Below are positions 32,579 through 42,900 of a stretch of DNA of 64,000 bases, one piece after another. How positions within the stretch are numbered: the first letter of the stretch is position 1; each line of letters starts with the position of its first letter. The stretch comes from Phanerodontia chrysosporium (Eukaryota; Basidiomycota; Agaricomycetes; Polyporales; Phanerochaetaceae): NCBI GenBank assembly GCA_001910725.1, contig MJGA01000002.1, forward strand, positions 1,674,001 to 1,738,000, read 5' to 3'. The notes under the pieces are model-generated. The model was not told the DNA's origin and searched no databases. It was given only the letters and a program-made list of their open reading frames with translations. The position numbers and the translations under genes are program-made.

Positions 32579-35328
32579 CTATGCCTGTGCAGGCTGCAGC
32601 GTGCGCCAGATCCTGTCCTCGATGTGCCGGACCTTCTCGGCGGGGGTGTTCAAACTAAGCATGAAGTACGCGACGTTGCCGAGTGTGCGATAGTTGATAC
32701 TGAACGACTCCTCATCGTCTGCGGCAGCCACACGCAGCCCCTCAAGGAGCTTTTGCGCGGAGTGAGACTGATAACCTGGAATCATGCGTTAGTTTCCGGC
32801 AGATGACGGTCGAACACCAGCCTGAGGACACACACCTTGACTGTCTCCTGCGATCTTCAACGCCAGCACGGTGCCCATTGCCATCACCTCGCCCACGGCC
32901 TCGCACTTGGAGAGCGCACCAATAAACTCCGGGTCCCAGAAGCTCCAGACCTTGGCGGCTGGTCTTCAGCGACCTGCCACGCCGCTTTCGCCTGTGTCCA
33001 CGCGTCGCCTTGCGCCATCTTCTCAATGATCTTCAGCGACTCGTTCGCGACCTCGCATCCGACAGGGTATGCCGTGTAGCTGTGCCCATGGAGGAGCGCG
33101 TCTGCCTTGTCCTCGCCGTAAAACGCCTGGAAGATGGACTCGTTCGCGAGCGTCACTGCGAGCGGGACGAGTCCGCCTGTGAGGATCTTTGCGTTCACAG
33201 AGATGTCGGGCTTCACGCCGAGCACCTCCGTCGTGCTCTCCATCCCGAGGCGGTACAGGCCCGCGAAGACCTCGTCGAAGATGACTGGCAGCCCAGACCA
33301 AGAGCCCTCCTTGCGGACGGTGCGTGAGAAGCATGGAGAGGAGCGCACAGAGTCGACTAAGATGCGTTGGAAGAGAGGGTCAACGAAAATCATGCCTCCC
33401 GCGCCCATGACAACCTATGGGTGTTGATGGTTAGTATAGCGAGAAGTGAATTCCTACAGGCCACGCACAGGTTCGAGGACCAAAGCTGCTAGCTTGAGAT
33501 CACCTTGAGCGGTAATCTTGACGAGCATGTCTTGGATGTATGTCCGATATGCCTCAGCGAGATCGGAGTTAAGTCGCGCTTCAACATCATAGATAGTCTG
33601 GATGGGGCCATCACTAATATCCGACTCTCCCGACTCCGACAGCGAGGCGATAGCTGGGGGAAGGGATACAATCATCTTGCCATCGCGTATACCAACAGTT
33701 GGAGGATCGAACCAATAGCCCTTGGCGTCGTGCCACTCGCATGTGTAGACACCAGAGTCCTCGCAAGCGTCCATCGCACCGATCGTGTCGCCGTGGTAGC
33801 TTCCCTTTAGCCCAAGGATGCCCAGATTCTTCGGCCTGGCCTGGCTCGGCTCTTTGTTCGACCAGTGCTCTCTTTCGCGGACCGCATACGCCCGCAAGGC
33901 CATCTTCAGCGCGACCTCCATGCCGGTTGAGCCGTTGTCCGAGATGAACGCCCGAGACGCCCAGCCCTTGCCGGGACCAGTTGTCACAAGACGTTCTGCA
34001 AGCTTGAGAGCGGGGAGATGGGAGCCTTGAGGGAACATGACATGGCCGTATCGTCCTGCGGCACGAGCTGCGGCCATCGTCAGTGCTGGGTTCGCGTGTC
34101 CAAGAGCCTGTGTCCACCAAGAGGCCGAGCCGTCAAATTGCGGTTCCAAGAGCGACTTTGTCCCGTCCGCGGAGGTCTGGTCCCGGTGTCCGTTGAAGAT
34201 GGAAAACTCGTCGCCAGAAGCGCTGTCAATGACCGTGACATCCTTTTTCTCCTTGACGAGGCCGTGTTGAACAAATGGCCACCAGACCTTGTCCAGCGTC
34301 CGCCTCGGCATGGTGCTAAGTTCCTGGATCCGGTTCGCGTGACGGCTATCCAAGTAATCCAGTAAGTCGAAGACAGCGCCTTGTTTGGCCTCGGGGACTA
34401 TGCTGTGGTAGTATTCATCCGTAGACGCAAGGTTCAAAGCAGGGTCAGGATGCTTTGGAGGAGGAGGATCCACGACGGCTACATTGACGTCTCGTTCCGC
34501 AAAGTATGATTTCAGATATTCCCAGTTCCTGTAGTACTCTTCGCGGAAGATCATGATGGCGTCCACAATGTATCCCCGCAGGAGGAGAGACTCGTAGGAA
34601 CTGATTGTAGCAGAGATGCCTCCGAGCTTATGGTCGCCGATGAGGATTGTAGGAAGGAAGAGGGGTCGGTATGCATCGATTTGCGTGCTTCCAGACAGAG
34701 TAGGACTGTGAACGCCTGTGAGAGACCGCGTTCAATCAGTACCACATCCTGGAAGGCAGCTCAACAGGAAGCTCGGAAACACCTCGGCACTGATGCAAGC
34801 TGCCGATCGCAACTCACCTCCTGCAGTCTCGACATACATGTGAGCGCGTTCACGCGTTGCACGCGCGCAGTCACGAATATGAGTCTTGATTGCTTTCACT
34901 AGAGTACCGTCCGAAGGGGCTGATAGCTATGAGCGCGTATAGTCAGCGTATTTGATAGACCATCAGGACGAAGAACGCACCTGTGCCTCCTCTGCACCAT
35001 GTTCTCTCTGTACTGCTAAGTGAGGGCTGACCGGGTCGGAGTAGCGGAAGAGACATCGGCTTTGTATACTCGAAGCTTTGGTCCTGCAAAGCGTTTTATG
35101 TATCTGCAGATTGCAGTTCAGGCAGAGTGCAAACGGTGCATCGGAAGCCAGAACTGACTCGTCGTCTGCATCCTGCAGCGGACCGGTGCTGACGGGCTTA
35201 AGGTAATAGACGGCCTTGCCTGTGAGAGACGACGCACGGACGAGGGCAGCGGTGAGGAGGGTCTTGCCAACGTCTGTGTTCGCGCCGAAGACCTGGTGGA
35301 CGCGGAGGTGGTGGAAGAGGACGGACAT
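32579..35328 (-). CDS. Bifunctional dethiobiotin synthetase / DAPA aminotransferase (BioD-BioA fusion)
   Basis: Catalyses two consecutive steps of biotin synthesis: BioA transaminates KAPA to DAPA, BioD closes it to dethiobiotin. About 801 residues in six exons: 35159-35328, 34981-35083, 34818-34926, 33469-34715, 32836-33414 and 32579-32775. The N-terminal BioD half has the P-loop VFGANTDVGKTLLTAALVRA, YYLKPVSTGP, ETAGGVHSPTLSG and ILIGDHKLGGISATISS. The BioA half has WWPFVQHG, DGSASWWTQALGHANP, SDNGSTGMEVALKMALRAY, GLKGSYHGDTIGAMDA, VIFDEVFAGLYRLG (PLP pocket aspartate) and the lysine in NAKILTGGLVPLAVTL. One frame break near plus 32954-32959 (after WQVAEDQP) is cured by one base. The fusion is known from fungi and plants. 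Confidence 0.92.
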
Positions 35329-35653
35329 CAAGGCCTCGGCGCCCGCGTCCGACCTGGGACACTCTCCATGGCTAATCGCCGCCCGCACTCGGCGTGGATC
35401 GCAGTGGGTCCCTGTGTTTTCACAATGTACACCGCCGCATTATCACCGCAAAATACGTGTGAGGGCATCACCAAAGGCTTCACCAAGATATTGCACGGCT
35501 TCCATAAATACTACTCTAAATACAAATGGCCCGGGTGCAGAAAGTCCGACAGCGTGAGAAGGGTATGAAGAATACTGTGTGGATATGTATACAAAACGTC
35601 GTGAATGGGGTGTCAGGGCAAAGCATGAGGATGCAGCAGAAAACATGTAACGC
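35329..35653. other. Intergenic upstream of the biotin gene
   Basis: About 325 bases between two minus-strand genes, AT-richer around 35490-35600 (TAAATACTACTCTAAATACAA). It holds the biotin promoter and the 3' region of the cupin gene. No clear element. Confidence 0.35.
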
Positions 35654-36987
35654 TTATGCTGCTCCTGAGGGAGCGTCGTAGGGTGTCACCCTCTCGTGCG
35701 AGTGGTCGTAGGACTCGAACGGCTGCGACTTCTCCAAGCCCTGAGGCGCAAAGGCCGCACCGGTCCTGAAGTACACGCCACCCTTGGTGCGCTCGTTGCG
35801 CTCCCTACGATGGCGGAAGAACCACACGAGGCCAAGGACGAGGTATCCAAGACCCAGGGCACAAACCGCGACCAGGAGACCAAGGACGAGCGGGTCGGGC
35901 TTGCCGTCAGAGCCGATGATCGAAGCACCGCCCTGAACGCTAGCACCGCCTGCAGCAGATTGCACTAGGAGGGGGTAAGCTCTCTTTGCATGAGCAGTGG
36001 CAGAGGCCGATGGAGCCGCACCTGTTTGAACGGGAGCCGGGCTTAGTGACGGAAGTGAAATAGTAGCAGTGGCGGGGGGCGAACTTGGTACAGAAGGCCC
36101 ATTGAAGCCCGAAGGCAGGGCATTTGCAGATACGCGCGGCTGGCGTTGGTTGGTCGGCTGGTCGGTGCGTTTGATGCCGCAACGTTGCAAACACTCGTCA
36201 GTGCCAAGGGCAATGTTATCAGGGATCTATACATCAGAAGTCAATACATGAGGGCGTTACGTGGAAAGTAGAGCGTACCTTAGCCTCGAGGCCAGCAACC
36301 TGCTCGATACCGATGTCACCCAAGGCAGCATTTACAATTGCGGGAGGAAGACCAAAGACTGGTAAGATTAGCAAAGCGTGCACAAAACGAGGTAATGTAT
36401 GACGTACATCGCTGCGCAACTTGGTCCACACCAGGATCTTCGTCGTTGAACGCAGCCACGAAGAGCGCGTCTTCACAGCCGTTGTTGAACTCGAAGTGGA
36501 TAGCTCCTTTTGGGAAGATCGCCGCTTGGCCAGGCGAGAGCTCGTTGAAAACGAAGCGAGCACCGTTTTCGACGAGGAGACCCGCCTGGAGGGTGCCGTT
36601 CACGACGAAGTTGAACTCGGTCGCGCGTGGGTGCGTATGCGGGGTGTTGATACCACAGGGGCCCAGGAAGCCAACGGTCATGGCCATGCCGTTTCCGATG
36701 ACTGCTGGGAAGTTGGCTGAGGACGCAGCGACGGTGTGCCCACCAGTTCCAGACGTCTCGCCAGTGGCTTGGTGCAAGAAATCGAATTTAAACTGACGTC
36801 ACGTGTTAGACCTTGTAGAGAGCTCATAGGGGGTTCTAGTCGCCCTCACCTCGTCATCAGCGAGCAGCTTGACGCGGTCGTTGCTGGTAGGGGCGATACG
36901 CAAGGCAGCGACCTTGTCCGCCACAGATTGGGCGGAGGCACCAAGTGCCAGAGCGAGGGATAAATAGAGCGAAGTCGTCAACATCAT
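35654..36987 (-). CDS. Germin-like cupin with C-terminal transmembrane anchor
   Basis: 391 residues in four exons: 36850-36987, 36408-36792, 36279-36358 and 35654-36226. Signal peptide (MMLTTSLYLSLALALGASAQ), then a single germin-type cupin: first motif GINTPHTHPRATEFNFVVNG and second motif GQAAIFPKGAIHFEFN carry the metal-binding histidines and glutamate. A cysteine pair (DECLQRCGI) follows, then a Ser/Pro/Ala-rich stalk, one membrane helix (VLGLLVAVCALGLGYLVLGL) with a basic stop (FFRHRRERNER), and a cytosolic tail with SYDHSHERVTPYD. The cupin part resembles spherulin-like fungal germins. Expected orientation: cupin outside, tail inside. Enzyme activity cannot be stated; superoxide dismutase, oxalate oxidase or sensing are all possible. 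Confidence 0.85.
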
Positions 36988-37909
36988 AAAACGCAAAGGA
37001 AGAAGAAATGGAAGAAAGGGGGAAGAGAAAGCCAGGTGCTGGTCCCTTGCCTTGCTATTGTGCACTTTTTATATCCCGGACGCGTCCGCGTCCGCGTCCT
37101 GTCCAAGGAGCGATAGGACAGCTGGTGTTTCAGCCTGTCACCTGGGCGTCTCCTAGCGGAGAGCGTCCCGCTGGCGTGCGCATTATTGGTGCGCATGGCG
37201 GTGCAGCGCGATCAGCCACCGTGAGGGCGCGGTTTGCAATGCAAGCGCGTACAGCTATGCGCATTCCATAGATTCCGCATTGAAACGCCCGATCACGGAC
37301 AGACTTTGATTGCGCGAAAGGCCAATCCTCGAGCGAAGATCCAGCACCGCCGCGTGCGGAGGCTTGGCGGATGCAATGGCAGGCGCCCTCAGCCTCATGG
37401 ACCTTGGGCTGAACATTCAACGCCTATGTCAAAGCTGACGCGTTCATGGTAAGGGCAACTCGGGCTGCAGCTGCACCGCGGGCTTTAAACGTCCTGATGC
37501 GCCTGCATGACATGCCTCGCAAATGCCTCTTCTCAGGTCAGCGTACCCTGAAGACTGGGACTTTCTCGCTTACCTGGAGTTCTGATTGGCTCATGCGCCC
37601 GTGCGAACGGCCAAGCGACGCTGCTATCAGGGACGACGCCATGCACCCACGGAGGAGGGTCCGTTTAGCTCGGGCGCGACAGGGCGCAAACGCGTTGACA
37701 GATCCTCGAGGAAGCCCGCGGCTGATGGACGTAAGCCCTGTAGTTTTAAGCCATCATCCAAACGCCCCACGAAACCCGGGATGCCGACCACAGCATAGCA
37801 ATAGACCATAGAAAGAGCGAGCGGACTGTGTGTGTTATAACTCACTCGTCATTACAGTAATCCAAAGCAGTCTACTTCCATGCGATACTCAAGAGTCCGA
37901 GCTGTGAGA
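36988..37909. other. Intergenic upstream of the cupin gene
   Basis: About 920 bases between two minus-strand genes. Apart from the TATA box and CGCGTC repeat near the cupin start nothing is recognised. Frames of 60-120 codons on both strands are GC-driven and show no domain. The left end near 37070-37250 is especially GC-rich. Confidence 0.4.
37067..37073 (-). promoter_or_regulatory. Probable TATA box of the membrane cupin gene
   Basis: TATAAAA on the minus strand, about 80 bases before the ATG at 36987. Just upstream lies a GC-rich direct repeat (CGCGTC three times, 37080-37098) that could be a factor-binding site. Confidence 0.45.
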
Positions 37910-38876
37910 CTAGAAAATAGCATTTACAATACCACTGCCAATAGCAGCACCTGGGACGATTGGGCGTAAGAGAGACGTTCGTGGCGGTCAATGCAGTTAC
38001 TTACCAGCACCAAACCCGACACCTCCGGCAGCAGAAGTAGCCATCTGCATCGAGGCTCAGTAGAATATCCCGCTTTGATGGCGAGGTGACACTCACGGTT
38101 TCACCCAACCGGCCACCAAAGCGACTTTTCTTAGGCTCCGGCTGTGCTTGCTGCAACCCGATCGAGTTCACTTGACCTGCAGCAGCGGGCGGCTGGTCCT
38201 GCGCCTGGTACACCGCTCCAAAGGGCCGGTACGCAGGCTTCTGATCGTACCCCGGAGCATACCCTTGCGGCGGCGGCATGTGCTGGGGCGGCATAGGCTG
38301 TGGCGGCATCATCGGTTGAGGAGGCGGTGAGTATGCCGGTGTCTGTGATGGCATCGCAGGTGGCGGGACGGAGGACGGCGGCGAGGCGATCTTCTCGACG
38401 TAATTCGACGGGAAGAGGCCCTGTTTACCCCTGCACTTTCCGGTCCACCAGTCTGCGTTGGTTTCATCGACGATCTCGATGATTTCTCCAGCATTAAATG
38501 AAAGGTCGTTCGGTTCCTACGGCCGACGCGAATTAGATCTAGCGACGGGGCATGCGAGCCTCTAGCGTACCCTGCCGTCCTCGTTGTAGGCCCACACGGC
38601 ACGCGCCTGCTTCACAGGGCGAGGCGGCGGCGGCGGAACGTTGCGACCTGGACCTGCAGGCGGCACAGGCGAAACGGTCAAAGCCTGTATACTGTTGGCG
38701 AGTGAGGAGACGGAGTTGCTGCGGTTGCTCTGCGCAGCAGTCAGGCGATTGGAGAGCTCCGTAGCATCGACGGGCGAGATGTAGTTCTGGGACGCTAGAA
38801 ACTCAATATTCTTCAGAGTCTGAGAGAAGACATGGTCAAGCAGAGCAGCAGCCTGGGGATCAGAGGGACGAGACAT
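37910..38876 (-). CDS. SH3-domain protein, Lsb1/Pin3-like
   Basis: 268 residues in four exons: 38571-38876, 38097-38516, 38005-38044 and 37910-37950. N-terminal helical region ([20 protein letters not shown]), a poly-proline link, then one SH3 domain split by intron 1: [12 protein letters not shown] then [38 protein letters not shown]. The C-terminal half is P/Q/M-rich ([19 protein letters not shown]) and ends in a glycine-rich hydrophobic segment ([17 protein letters not shown]). Yeast Lsb1 and Pin3 bind Las17 and share this layout of N-terminal helix, SH3 and prion-like tail. Expected at cortical actin sites; partner binding is inferred from family. Confidence 0.82.
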
Positions 38877-39024
38877 GACGGTCGGAGCAGAAACAGGTTG
38901 AAGCACACTCGTCCCTGTCGGTCGCTAACCACCGCCTCCGCGCGAATTGCCGCCGGCATCTCGCCTTCGCAAGGCACCCCCGTCCGGCGCTCCAGTGCAC
39001 ATTTATTATTGCCCTCTCACCAAA
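38877..39024. promoter_or_regulatory. Compact divergent promoter between the SH3 gene and ICln
   Basis: Only 148 bases separate the two start codons, which read in opposite directions. No TATA box; C-rich blocks (CCCCCGTCC) and the AT-rich TTTATTATTG just before the ICln ATG. The two genes probably share regulatory DNA. Confidence 0.45.
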
Positions 39025-39920
39025 ATGGCTCACGTCGTCGTCGTCGATGCTCTGCCCGCTTATGTCTCTCCAGATGTCCACAAGGAGATGGTCGCATCGA
39101 CCCCGGCCTCTTTCAGCGATATCCCACCTGTCCTGAGGCACAAGGAGGACAATGTCTCTGTCAAGCTGGATCCTGCCCTGCCAGAGTTCACGGCAGAGGA
39201 CTGCGCGAATGGCTCCCTCTACGTGATTGAGAAGTAAGCTCAAGTACCCCCTACGCGTATCGGGTATTGACCGAGCGTACAGCCTACTTATCTTTATGTC
39301 CTTCACCGGTAAAGGTCTGCAAGTTGAATACCCCTCGATCACCCTGCACGCGATCTCGCGCGCGGACAACGTTCCCTCAATATACTGTCAATTGGACGAG
39401 AGCTCGTCCGATACCACCGCGGTCAACGAGGACGAGGATATTCCTGATATGAGGGAGCTCATCATCACCCCCAAGGCTGCAGAAAGCCGTACGTGCACTC
39501 CCGCCACATCCCCAGATGCCTAAAGTCTCACCGAGATCTTGCAGTGGAACCAATCTTCGAAGCACTCTCGTACTGCGCGTCATTGCATCCGGATCCCATG
39601 GACGAGAACGACATGGACGACGATGACGACGCCTTCATCGACGCCGATGAAAACTCGCCATTCGAGACATTTAACGGCACAGACGGCGAGGAGCTTAGCG
39701 AAGTTGGGAGGGTGCGCAGCGATTTCATTAATAATAACCGTTTTGCGCCATACTAGATAGCCATCCCGACAATCTGATACCCTGCATTCAGGCCGCGCTC
39801 GCCCATCTCGAGAGCATCATCTACAACCCGTTTGAAGCCCAGGAACAGCAAGAGGATGCCGAGAAATATCAGGACGCCGACGAGAGCAAGCCGGAAGACG
39901 CGCCGCAGGAAAAAGAATGA
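39025..39920 (+). CDS. ICln-type methylosome subunit (Voldacs domain)
   Basis: pICln family proteins chaperone Sm proteins with the arginine methyltransferase PRMT5 during snRNP assembly. Exons 39025-39233, 39283-39488 and 39545-39920, about 263 residues. The PH-like core reads NGSLYVIEN, FTGKGLQVEYPSITLHAISR and SIYCQLDE, with RELIITP after it; the acidic segment DENDMDDDDDAFIDADE follows, then ETFNGTDGEELSEVGR. The frame ends early at a TAG (39754) after NNNRFAPY; a different frame then reads SHPDNLIPCIQAALAHLESI to the end. Neither splice site in 39712-39760 gives the right phase, so one missing base near 39711-39760 is the simplest explanation. The tail EKE at 39917 is acidic, as in the family. 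Converges with NUP159 74 bases downstream. Confidence 0.78.
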
Positions 39921-39994
39921 TAGATCATATCGTCGGAACATGTGCGCATGTACATATACACCAAAATGAATACAGCCTCCCATGAGGTCTACCG

Positions 39995-42900
39995 CTACTT
40001 CTTCTCGAAGTCATCCGTCACCCAGGAACTAGACAGCGAGAATGGCTTCTCCTCATCTTTCTTTTCTCCTTTGTAATTGAGCACGTAAGACAGGCCGCTA
40101 TCGCCCGGACCGTTCTCCTTCTTGGTCGCGATTGCGAACGGTAGGGAACTGGCACCAGCGTCGCCCTCTTTCTTGGCTGTAAGCGAGAAAGGCAACTTGG
40201 AGGCGCTTTCTTTCGAGACCGGTGCAGGAGGGAGCGGGCCCCAGGAGAAACCCGATGGCGGACTAGTCGCTGAAGATGTCGCAGACCCGCCCGACTTCTT
40301 CAATTGAACCGATTTTCCGTGTCTTGACTCGCGTTGCCTATGGCCGTGACTAGGCCCTGACGGTGTGGCGGAATCAGATTGGTCCAAAGGAGGGCTCCAG
40401 GCTGGAGTCTCAGATGTAGCTGCATTCGAGTTGAACAACGACGAGCCGAGCGAGAATTCTTTCTTCTCTTCCTTCGCAGCCTTCAGAAAGTCGAGCTCGG
40501 ATGGAGCAGTAGGAGCATCAACAGCTTGTTTGTTGAGCAGAGGTTCTTTGCGGACCTTCAACAGAGCGCTCTTCAGTCTCTGTGCCGCTCGCTCTGCGTT
40601 CAACGCAGCGGCCGTTGTGGCTGCGACGTTGGGAGTCGTGTCCTGTAACCGCTTGCTTGGGCTAGACCTGAAATCTATCGCAGATCTGCTTGGGCTGATA
40701 GTGAGGTCGAGCTTTGACAAGCGCTGAGACAGACAAGCAACTTCCTCCGCTTGCTGCTGGATTGCTAGGTCAATGTTGCGGTATGTGCGATTGATAGTAT
40801 CCAATGAAGGTGGCCTCAAGCCGGCTTTGCCCATCTTGAGCTGGCTGAGCCTCTTCTTCGAAGCCGCCAGGTGCTCCTCGAGTTTTTGGATTCTATCACG
40901 GAGAAGCTGCATCGCAATAAATATGAGAATGACTACGAGATAAATGTGGCGCACTTACTCGGATACCTCTCCGTAGCTGCGCCTGCGTTTCGAGGTGTTC
41001 TGGACCTAGAGTCCGTGACTTTAACATCTTTGCGAATTCTGCATCGTTGTTAGCCTTGCTAAAGCGTACAATCTCCTCCTTGCGCATGGTAGCTATGTCC
41101 TCGGATTAGAATGTGATATATACGCGTGAAGAGATTACTTACCCTTGAGCATTGCCGTCTCGAGCTCACGGATGGCTTTGGAGTAGCTCGCCCGGACAAC
41201 TTTCAGTTCCCCCACCTCTTTCTCGAGAAGTCGCAGCAGACGCGAGAATTCAGCAACGTCACCCAGAAGCCATTTGCTCGGATCTCCCAAATCAGCCATA
41301 TTGCGACTGACATTGCTCTTCTTGTAGTGCTCTTGAATTCTCTCTGCTTGACGATTGACCTCGCCCTTCAACTGTAGGAGGATTGAGCTACACCACGTGG
41401 ATCGAGGTCGAAAGTATGCTTACAGTCTGCAGTTCCCGAGTCACATTAGCCACAAGCAGTGTGTATTCTTTGTTCATGCCTTCTTCCATTCGCGCCAACG
41501 GATCCATCTGTGACGTGGTTGCAATGGCTGCTCCAGGTCCAGTGACCGGCTTGGAGGCCGGTGCTGGCGCTGCGGTCCCGGGTTTCTGAGCGAAGACGCC
41601 ACCAACAGGCGATGCAAGGGTCGCCGGTGTCTTTGGTGGTGGCTGCAGTCCAAATGCACCGGATTGTCCGAACACAGATGTCGGCGTAGTTGCAGATTTC
41701 GACGAGAATGCACCGCCACTTGGAAGAGAGAACGGTGTAGCCGCAGGCGTTGTCGACGGTGATTGGCCAAAAATGTTGCCCGATGGCGGTGGCGCAAACG
41801 TTGGGGCAGTCCCTTCAGGTTTAGCTGGCAAAGGGCTGGCAGGCTTCTGTCCAAAGAGCCCACCGCCGGGAGCAAGTGAAGGGAACAGTGGCGGTGCGGC
41901 GATTGTGGCGCCATCGGTCTTGGGGCTAGCGTCGCAGGCTTTAGTGATGGTGCGCTGAAGACCGGAGGCCCTGTGAGAGAGGGAGTGGACGGTCCTGCAT
42001 CCGGCTTGGAACTGGAGAGAGTCGGGCTGGAGGACCCGAAGATCGAAGGCGTAGACGTGCTGGGGGAGCAAGGGTAAAGGGGGCTGGCTTGGGCATCGCA
42101 GGAGCTGCACCAAACAAGCCTTGGAGTGGCGGTGTCTTCGGACGAGACTTGAGTCCTTCACTTGTTGCTGCAGGGGCTGGTGGCGAGGATTTGCCGGACG
42201 CTGGCGGCGGTGAAGCAGAAGCCTCAGCTTCCTCCGCTGCGGAAAAATTGGAGGGAAGGGGTTGCGGCAGTTTCTCTGTAGTGTCATCGTCGCTGTCCCG
42301 ATTGATTGGCGCACTAGCCAAGGGAGAGCTGCGCTTGGGCTGAGTAGTCGGCCGACCCAGACTGCTAACAGCTGTGGAAGTAGCAGAGACTGGAGCCGGT
42401 GAAGCGACAGTCGGTGTAGGAACGTCCTTATCGGGTGAACCTGGGGGTGTTGTGGTGTCGCTCAGAACCGGCTCTTTCTTCTTCTCAGGGCTTGCGGGGG
42501 GAGATGAGTCGGTGAGATGGATAGTCGGTCCTGGAGTCGTAGAGGAAGTTGGTGCAACCTCCCTCGCCCCCTCTTCCTCTTCCTGTTCCTCCTCCTGTTC
42601 TTCTTCCTCGCCTTCCTCTTCCTCCTCTTCCGATTCGCCGGATTCTTCTTCGTCAAAGGAATCGGAGAGGAAGTCTTCTGCGTCACCGTCTTCGTGATGT
42701 TCACCGTCTTCATCACCCTCAGACTCCTCGCCACGAGGACGTGACACACCTCTATCTGACTTTCCGGAAGGGGCTGAAAGGAGTTCCATGAGACTGGGTA
42801 GAGCGTTGCGTTAGAAGCAATCGAACTGACCTTCTGCATTGGGCTTGTCCAGTGGAACACCGAAGACAGACGTCCGCGGTGGCTGGTCTTGCTTCGGCGC

